Origin: Actinomycetota bacterium
Lineage (GTDB): Bacteria; Actinomycetota; Actinomycetes; Mycobacteriales; Micromonosporaceae
DNA length: 5,323 bases
Assembly: GCA_005885115.1 (NCBI GenBank)
Contig: VAXX01000042.1
Coordinates: forward strand, 1-5,323
Direction: 5' to 3'
The number at the start of each line of letters is the position of its first letter. Position 1 is the first letter of the stretch. Positions 1 to 5,323 of the stretch are shown here, piece after piece. The position numbers and the translations under genes are program-made. Under the pieces are notes generated by a model that searched no databases, was not told the DNA's origin, and worked only from the letters and a program-made list of their open reading frames with translations.

Positions 1-113
1 ACCCAAGGCGAGCGCGCCCGGATCAGCTCGATAACGCTGTCCTTGCCGACCCCCGAGGGGCCGGAGAGGACGGTGAGCCGGGCTACCGGGCGCGCATCGT
101 CGTGGTTGCTCAC
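1..113 (-). CDS. gmk: Guanylate kinase, N-terminal fragment (runs off the left edge)
   Basis: Guanylate kinase phosphorylates GMP (and dGMP) to GDP with ATP in the cytoplasm, an essential step of GTP supply. Only the first 37 codons are present. After a short N-terminal tail (MSNHDDARPVAR) comes a beta strand, LTVLSG, and the phosphate-binding loop GPSGVGKDS at residues 18-26, then the helix VIELIRARSP. The strand, loop and helix order and the loop wording are those of Gmk. The position right after the P-loop lysine is Asp where most family members have Ser or Thr. The start is the GTG at 113: an in-frame TAG lies four codons upstream (123-125), and no other ATG, GTG or TTG precedes the P-loop. 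The Shine-Dalgarno is poor (AGGG about 12 nt away), so translation may depend on coupling to mihF, whose stop lies 23 nt upstream. The identification rests on the P-loop region and on the mihF-gmk neighbourhood, which is conserved in actinobacteria. Confidence 0.88.
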   Translation of the reverse strand, partial: MSNHDDARPVARLTVLSGPSGVGKDSVIELIRARSPW

Positions 114-136
114 TGCTTGTTTCTACCCTGTCCGGC

Positions 137-457
137 TCACTTGCCGGCAGCGAACTCCCCAAGCAGTGCCTTACGCTGCTGATCGCCCAGACCGCGCAGG
201 CGGCGGCTGTCGGCGATCTTCAACTTCTCCATGATCTGGGTCGCCCGGATCTTGCCGATTCCGGGCAGCGCCTGCAGCACGGCCGAGACCTTCAGCTTGC
301 CGACGACGTCATCCGTCTCGGCCCGCTCAAGGACCGCCGCGAGCGTAGTCTTGCCCGCCTTGAGCTGCTCCTTCAGCTCAGCACGGGCTTTGCGGATCTC
401 CGCAGCCTTCTCCAGCGCGGCGGCACGCTGTTCGGGGCTCAGTGTGGGGAGCGGCAC
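137..457 (-). CDS. mihF: Integration host factor, actinobacterial type (MihF / sIHF)
   Basis: This is a small basic DNA-binding protein of 106 residues, related to mycobacterial mIHF and Streptomyces sIHF. It is unrelated in fold to E. coli IHF alpha/beta. Family members bind DNA with little sequence specificity, organise the nucleoid and influence supercoiling and gene expression. Residues 1-48 form a charged Ala/Lys/Glu-rich helical region beginning PLPTLSPEQRAAALEKA. Next come DDVVGKLKVSAVLQ (49-62) and a helix-hairpin-helix DNA-binding motif LPGIGKIRATQIM (64-76). A second DNA-contacting stretch, SRRLRGLGDQQRKALL, lies at 84-99. The length matches the family (about 105-107). The GTG start at 457 is well supported: GAGGAG lies 5 nt upstream, and an in-frame TGA at 467-469 rules out a longer N-terminus. 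The gene sits between pyrF (86-nt gap) and gmk (23 nt), the usual actinobacterial order. It may have its own promoter in the 86-nt gap, but none is clear. It contains no GTAC tetramer, unlike the genes to its right. Confidence 0.95.
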   Translation of the reverse strand: MPLPTLSPEQRAAALEKAAEIRKARAELKEQLKAGKTTLAAVLERAETDDVVGKLKVSAVLQALPGIGKIRATQIMEKLKIADSRRLRGLGDQQRKALLGEFAAGK

Positions 458-543
458 CAGTTCTCCTCAGGTCCCTCTCGCCGACCGCCTCGTCGCGGCC
501 GGCTTGAATCGTGGTGTGCGGGTGATTCCCAGCGCCGGGAAAA
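458..543. other. pyrF-mihF intergenic gap, the largest in the window
   Basis: This 86-nt gap lies between the pyrF stop and the mihF start. At its mihF end it holds a strong Shine-Dalgarno. Near the pyrF stop there is a 5-bp inverted repeat, TTCCC-N6-GGGAA (526-541), which is too short and lacks a T-run to be called an intrinsic terminator. No convincing -35/-10 pair is visible on the minus strand, but actinobacterial promoters often resist recognition by eye. It is the only gap in the window long enough to house an internal promoter, and mIHF homologues are abundant proteins, so one is plausible by inference. Confidence 0.4.
463..468 (-). promoter_or_regulatory. Ribosome binding site of mihF
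   Basis: The minus strand reads GAGGAG here, ending 5 nt before the GTG start at 457. It is the strongest Shine-Dalgarno in the window and fixes the start, together with the in-frame TGA at 467-469 that overlaps its upstream end. Confidence 0.8.
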
Positions 544-1440
544 CTAGCGGTCAACGCCGGTTTCGGCAACGCCGGGGTCCACCATAGGGCGTACCTGGTC
601 AACCGTGGTGTCCGCGAGCGCGTCCCGGCACGCGGAAAGAATTCGGGCGGTCGCGGCGCGTAGCGCTGCCGGATCCGGACCGGCGGAGAGGATCTCGCGC
701 GACGCCGAGGGAAGCACTCCGGACAGGTTCGGACCGAACACCTGGCGTAGTCCGGCGGCGGTACCGCCCTGCGCGCCGAGGCCCGGAGCCAGCAGCGGGC
801 CATTGATCGACGTGAAGTCCTCGCCGGTCGCCCCGACCGTCGCGCCGACCACCGCCCCGATGCTACCCATCGGGTACGCACCTGCATTGACCTGGGCAAC
901 TTCATCGATCATGAGCTGCGCGACGGTACGCCCGTCGGCCGTCCGGGCGTGCTGAACGGACGGTCCTTCGGGGTTGGAGGTGAGCGCCAGGACGAAGACT
1001 CCGCCGCCGTACGCGAGGGCGATGTCGATCATCGGACGCAGCGCCCCGAAGCCGAGGTACGGGCTGGCGGTAACCGCGTCGGCACAGAGCGGGCTCGATG
1101 GATCGAGGTACGCGTCGGCGTACGCCTGGATCGTCGAACCGATGTCCCCCCGCTTGACATCAAGGAGTACGAGGGCTCCGGCACGTCGTAAGTGTCGGAT
1201 AGTTGACTCTAGAACCGCGATGCCCGATGCCCCGTGCCGCTCGTAGAACGCCGACTGGGGCTTGAAAATCGCGACATCTCCCCCGAGAGCGTCCACCACT
1301 GTGCGATTGAACGACTCCAGACCGTCAGCATCGTCGGGAAGTCCCCAAGCGCGCAAAAGCCCCGGATGCGGATCGATACCGACACAGAGCGGTCCCCGCT
1401 CCGCCATCGCCGCGGACAGCCGGGCGCCGAACGCCTCCAT
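544..1440 (-). CDS. pyrF: Orotidine 5'-phosphate decarboxylase (PyrF, subfamily 2)
   Basis: PyrF decarboxylates OMP to UMP, the last step of de novo pyrimidine synthesis, in the cytoplasm and without a cofactor. With the start used here it has 298 residues, usual for the longer subfamily 2 enzymes of actinobacteria (E. coli-type PyrF is about 245). Visible motifs are PLCVGIDPHPGLL (17-29), IFKPQSAFYERHG (58-70), the catalytic LLDVKRGDIGST (92-103, with Asp94, Lys96 and Asp99 forming the charged active-site set), TASPYLGFGAL (124-134), VFVLALTSNPEG (148-159) and LLAPGLGAQGG (216-226), where the phosphate-binding loop is expected. The ATG at 1440 is preferred because GGAG lies 5 nt before it and the protein then begins MEAFGARL, like relatives. 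A second in-frame ATG at 1452 overlaps the bioA stop by one base (TGATG) and would add MGEV. The frame is open far upstream through bioA, but that stretch has the Arg/Pro/Gly-rich look of a shadow. Its GC of about 68% is clearly below that of bioA. Confidence 0.96.
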   Translation of the reverse strand: MEAFGARLSAAMAERGPLCVGIDPHPGLLRAWGLPDDADGLESFNRTVVDALGGDVAIFKPQSAFYERHGASGIAVLESTIRHLRRAGALVLLDVKRGDIGSTIQAYADAYLDPSSPLCADAVTASPYLGFGALRPMIDIALAYGGGVFVLALTSNPEGPSVQHARTADGRTVAQLMIDEVAQVNAGAYPMGSIGAVVGATVGATGEDFTSINGPLLAPGLGAQGGTAAGLRQVFGPNLSGVLPSASREILSAGPDPAALRAATARILSACRDALADTTVDQVRPMVDPGVAETGVDR

Positions 1441-1442
1441 GA

Positions 1443-1450
1443 CCTCTCCC
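1443..1450 (-). promoter_or_regulatory. Ribosome binding site that decides the pyrF start
   Basis: The minus strand reads GGGAGAGG just after the bioA stop, placing GGAG 5 nt before the ATG at 1440. The alternative ATG at 1452 lies upstream of this site and has no Shine-Dalgarno of its own. Ribosomes finishing bioA (stop at 1454-1452) end almost on top of the site, which favours coupled re-initiation. Confidence 0.6.
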
Positions 1451-1451
1451 A

Positions 1452-2714
1452 TCAACCGGCCAGCGCCGCCGCGGCGACCGCTTCCGTGATCTTTTTCACG
1501 TCCTCGTCCTCGGTGACGTAGGGCGGCATCGTGTAGACGAGGTCGCGGAACGGGCGCAGCCAGACCCCGTACGCCGCCGCGGCCTCGGTCGCCGGCCCGA
1601 GGTCCACCTCGTGGTCGAGCTGCACCACGCCGATCGCGCCGAGCACGCGTACGTCCCGGACGCCGGTACGGCCCCGCAGCGGCTCCAGGCCGGCGCGCAG
1701 GCCGGCCTCGATGCGCGGCACGTCGGTACGCCAGCCACCGGCCTCCAGCACGTCGAGCGAGGCGTTGGCGACGGCGCACGCCAGCGGGTTGCCCATGAAG
1801 GTCGGCCCGTGCGCCAGGGCGGGAAACCCACCCGCGCGGATGCCCTCGGCGACGCGCGCGCCGCACAGGGCGGCGGCCAGGGACAGGTACCCGCCGGTCA
1901 GCGCCTTGCCCACGCACATCACGTCGGGGCGTACGCCGGCGTGCTCGGCCGCGAAGAACGCGCCGGTACGCCCGAAGCCGGTGGCGATCTCGTCGAAGAC
2001 CAGCAGAACCTGGTACCGGTCGCACAGCTCCCGCAACACCCGCAGGTACCGGGGGTCGTGGAAGCGCATCCCGCCGGCCCCTTGGACGACCGGCTCGACG
2101 ATGACCGCCGCGAGCTCGGCGGCGTGCTCCGCCACCGCCCGCTCCAGCGTCGCCACGTAGGACTGGTCGAACTCGACCGGCGGCGGCGGGACGAAGACCT
2201 GCTCGGGCAGGACACCGCGCCACAGCGCGTGCATCCCGCCCTCGGGGTCGCACACGCTCATCGGGTGGAACGTGTCGCCGTGGTACCCGCCCCGCCAGGT
2301 CAGTAGCCGGTGCTTGGCCGGGACACCGAGCGAACGCCAGTACTGCAGGCACATCTTGATCGCGACCTCGACGCTCACCGATCCCGAGTCGCACAGGAAC
2401 ACGTGGTCCAGCCCGGTCAGCTCGACCAGGCGGGCCGCGAGGCGTACCGCCGGCTCGTGGGTCAGGCCGCCGAACATCACGTGGCTCATCCGGCCGAGCT
2501 GGTCCCGGACGGCGGCGTCGAGCACCGGATGCCGGTACCCGTGGATCGCCGCCCACCAGGAGCTCATCCCGTCGACCAGCTCCCGCCCGTCGGCCAGCCG
2601 CAGCCGTACCCCCGCCGCGCTGTCCACCACGTAGGGGTCGCGAACGCCGGGCATCGGCGCGTACGGATGCCAGACGTGCGCCCGGTCCAGCGCCAGCAGC
2701 TCATCTGGTCGCAC
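1452..2714 (-). CDS. bioA: Adenosylmethionine--8-amino-7-oxononanoate aminotransferase (DAPA synthase)
   Basis: BioA is a PLP enzyme that converts KAPA to DAPA with S-adenosylmethionine as amino donor, the step between BioF and BioD in biotin synthesis. It has 420 residues, normal for the family. The features that separate BioA from other class III aminotransferases are all present: WHPY (Tyr18), SSWW (Trp53, Trp54), GGYHGDT (Tyr144), [10 protein letters not shown] (207-216), [12 protein letters not shown] (Asp241 for the PLP ring nitrogen), VGKALTGG (Lys270 for the Schiff base), HGPTFMGNP (Thr305) and WLRPF (Arg387 for the substrate carboxylate), followed by YTMPPYV. The GTG start at 2714 is the only choice: an in-frame TGA lies at 2727-2729, and no ATG, GTG or TTG falls between the GTG and the WHPY motif. 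The first 14 nt overlap the end of pyrD. GAGGG at 2724-2728 is a fair Shine-Dalgarno 9 nt away. Its place inside a pyrimidine operon is unusual. No bioF, bioD or bioB is in view, so the rest of the pathway must lie elsewhere. Confidence 0.96.
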   Translation of the reverse strand: MRPDELLALDRAHVWHPYAPMPGVRDPYVVDSAAGVRLRLADGRELVDGMSSWWAAIHGYRHPVLDAAVRDQLGRMSHVMFGGLTHEPAVRLAARLVELTGLDHVFLCDSGSVSVEVAIKMCLQYWRSLGVPAKHRLLTWRGGYHGDTFHPMSVCDPEGGMHALWRGVLPEQVFVPPPPVEFDQSYVATLERAVAEHAAELAAVIVEPVVQGAGGMRFHDPRYLRVLRELCDRYQVLLVFDEIATGFGRTGAFFAAEHAGVRPDVMCVGKALTGGYLSLAAALCGARVAEGIRAGGFPALAHGPTFMGNPLACAVANASLDVLEAGGWRTDVPRIEAGLRAGLEPLRGRTGVRDVRVLGAIGVVQLDHEVDLGPATEAAAAYGVWLRPFRDLVYTMPPYVTEDEDVKKITEAVAAAALAG

Positions 2715-3702
2715 GGCTGATCGCCCTCACCAGACCCGGGCCGGCGTAGACCAGGCCGGTGTAGAGCTGCACGAGGCTGGCCCCGGCGTCGAACAGGCGC
2801 AGCGCGTCGTCGGGCGTGAGGATCCCGCCGACCCCGATCACCGGCAGCTCGGTGCGCTTGGCGATGAAGGTGACCACCTCGCGGGCCCGCTCGGTCAGCG
2901 GCCGCCCGGACAGCCCGCCCGCCTGGGCGGCCAGCGCGGCGTCCGCGGGGACCAGGCCGTCGCGCGACAGCGTGGTGTTGGTGGCGATCAACCCCGCGAC
3001 ACCCCGGGTGGTACAGACGTCGAGCAGCTCACCCAGCGCGTGGTCGGTCAGGTCGGGGGCGACCTTCACGAGTACGGGCGTCGTCCCGGCCTCGGTACGC
3101 AGGGCGCCGAGCAGCTCGTCCAGCGCCGCCCGGTCCTGAAGGGTACGCAGGCCCGGGGTGTTCGGGGAGCTGACGTTGACGGCCACGTAGTCGGCGTACG
3201 GGCGCAGGGCGCGCAGGGAGTACAGGTAGTCCTCGACCGCCTCGTCCAGCGGCGTCGCCTTGGACGTGCCGAGGGAGATGCCCAGCGGCACGGGCAGCGG
3301 TCCGAGCCCGGCCAGCCGCTGCGCGAGCGCGTCCGCGCCGGCGTTGTTGAAGCCCATCCGGTTGACGATCGCCTGGCTGGCCGGGGCCCGGAACAGCCGT
3401 GGCTTGGGGTTGCCGGGCTGGGGGTGGCGGGTCACCGTACCCACTTCGATGAAGCCGAAGCCCAGCGCGGGCCAGACCGGCAGCGCGCGGCCGTCCTTGT
3501 CCATCCCGGCGGCCAGGCCCACCGGGTTGGGGAAGCGCACGCCGAAGACGGTGCGTGGCGCGGCCACCGCGTAGCGCCGCCGCAGCGGCGCGAGCGCGGC
3601 CGGGTGGCGGGACAGCGCGGCCAGCCGGCGCAACGTCCACTCGTGCGCGGCCTCCGGGTCGCCGCCGCCGATCCGGAACAGCAGCCGCTGGTACCCGCTC
3701 AT
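2701..3702 (-). CDS. pyrD: Dihydroorotate dehydrogenase (quinone), class 2
   Basis: PyrD oxidises dihydroorotate to orotate using FMN and passes electrons to membrane quinones, the fourth step of UMP synthesis. It has 333 residues, typical for class 2. The N-terminal region (about 1-45, including [10 protein letters not shown] and [11 protein letters not shown]) corresponds to the helical extension that docks class 2 enzymes on the membrane and shapes the quinone site; class 1 enzymes lack it. Motifs are [13 protein letters not shown] (59-71), [20 protein letters not shown] (86-105), NRMGFNNAG (114-122), [12 protein letters not shown] (175-186, with Ser179 as the catalytic base expected for class 2), LVKVAPDL (211-218), ATNTT (240-244), GGLSGRPL (262-269) and VGGI...[13 protein letters not shown] at the C-terminus for FMN phosphate binding. 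The ATG at 3702 lies 7 nt after the carB stop, with GGGGGA at 3713-3718 as a likely ribosome site. Its last 14 nt carry the start of bioA. It is co-transcribed with carB. Confidence 0.97.
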   Translation of the reverse strand: MSGYQRLLFRIGGGDPEAAHEWTLRRLAALSRHPAALAPLRRRYAVAAPRTVFGVRFPNPVGLAAGMDKDGRALPVWPALGFGFIEVGTVTRHPQPGNPKPRLFRAPASQAIVNRMGFNNAGADALAQRLAGLGPLPVPLGISLGTSKATPLDEAVEDYLYSLRALRPYADYVAVNVSSPNTPGLRTLQDRAALDELLGALRTEAGTTPVLVKVAPDLTDHALGELLDVCTTRGVAGLIATNTTLSRDGLVPADAALAAQAGGLSGRPLTERAREVVTFIAKRTELPVIGVGGILTPDDALRLFDAGASLVQLYTGLVYAGPGLVRAISRATR

Positions 3703-3709
3703 GGCCGGT

Positions 3710-5323
<1,614 letters not shown>

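Noticed and set aside
43..234. Small plus-strand frame across the gmk-mihF junction
   Set aside because: It overlaps the gmk start and the mihF end on the opposite strand, has no ribosome site or recognisable content, and breaks the uniform direction of the operon.
526..541. An inverted repeat TTCCC-N6-GGGAA after pyrF, considered as a terminator or operator
   Set aside because: The stem is only 5 bp and no T-run follows on the minus strand. Repeats of this size are common by chance in GC-rich DNA.
1453..2556. A 670-codon open frame that would fuse about 370 extra residues to the N-terminus of PyrF
   Set aside because: The extra part lies entirely antiphase within bioA. It is very rich in Arg, Gly and Pro with no recognisable domain, and real PyrF proteins start at MEAFGARL. 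High GC leaves stop codons rare in off frames.

Overview
This window is an ordinary housekeeping stretch from a very GC-rich actinomycete. Hand counts give about 73% GC in bioA and about 66-68% in mihF and pyrF. The presence of mihF (actinobacterial integration host factor) beside pyrF and gmk is a hallmark of actinobacteria. The wording of the proteins, especially MihF and the PyrF and Gmk N-termini, looks most like Micromonosporaceae (Micromonospora, Salinispora, Actinoplanes and relatives). The family placement is recalled from general familiarity and not computed.

All genes read on the minus strand, so transcription runs from the right edge to the left. In that order they are: the C-terminal half of carB (carbamoyl phosphate synthase large subunit, open at the right edge), pyrD (class 2 dihydroorotate dehydrogenase), bioA (DAPA aminotransferase of biotin synthesis), pyrF (OMP decarboxylase), mihF (nucleoid-associated integration host factor) and the first 37 codons of gmk (guanylate kinase, open at the left edge). 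Every gene shows its family's key residues, except that the Gmk P-loop is atypical. None is broken.

The first four genes are packed very tightly. carB and pyrD are 7 nt apart, pyrD and bioA overlap by 14 nt, and bioA and pyrF are 11 nt apart (or overlap by 1 nt if an earlier ATG is used). They are almost certainly one transcript with coupled translation. carB, pyrD and pyrF supply the first, fourth and sixth steps of de novo UMP synthesis. An 86-nt gap separates pyrF from mihF and is the only place in the window where a new promoter could readily sit. gmk follows mihF after 23 nt and makes GDP, so this is a nucleotide-supply neighbourhood with a chromatin protein inside it.

The one odd gene is bioA. 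It belongs to biotin synthesis yet sits between two pyrimidine genes, overlapping one and nearly abutting the other. There is also a fall in GC at the bioA/pyrF junction, an excess of the tetramer GTAC to the right of mihF, and a non-standard Walker A motif in Gmk. No mobile element, CRISPR array, tRNA, rRNA or clearly new system was seen. Long open frames on the plus strand and in alternative minus frames are by-products of high GC.
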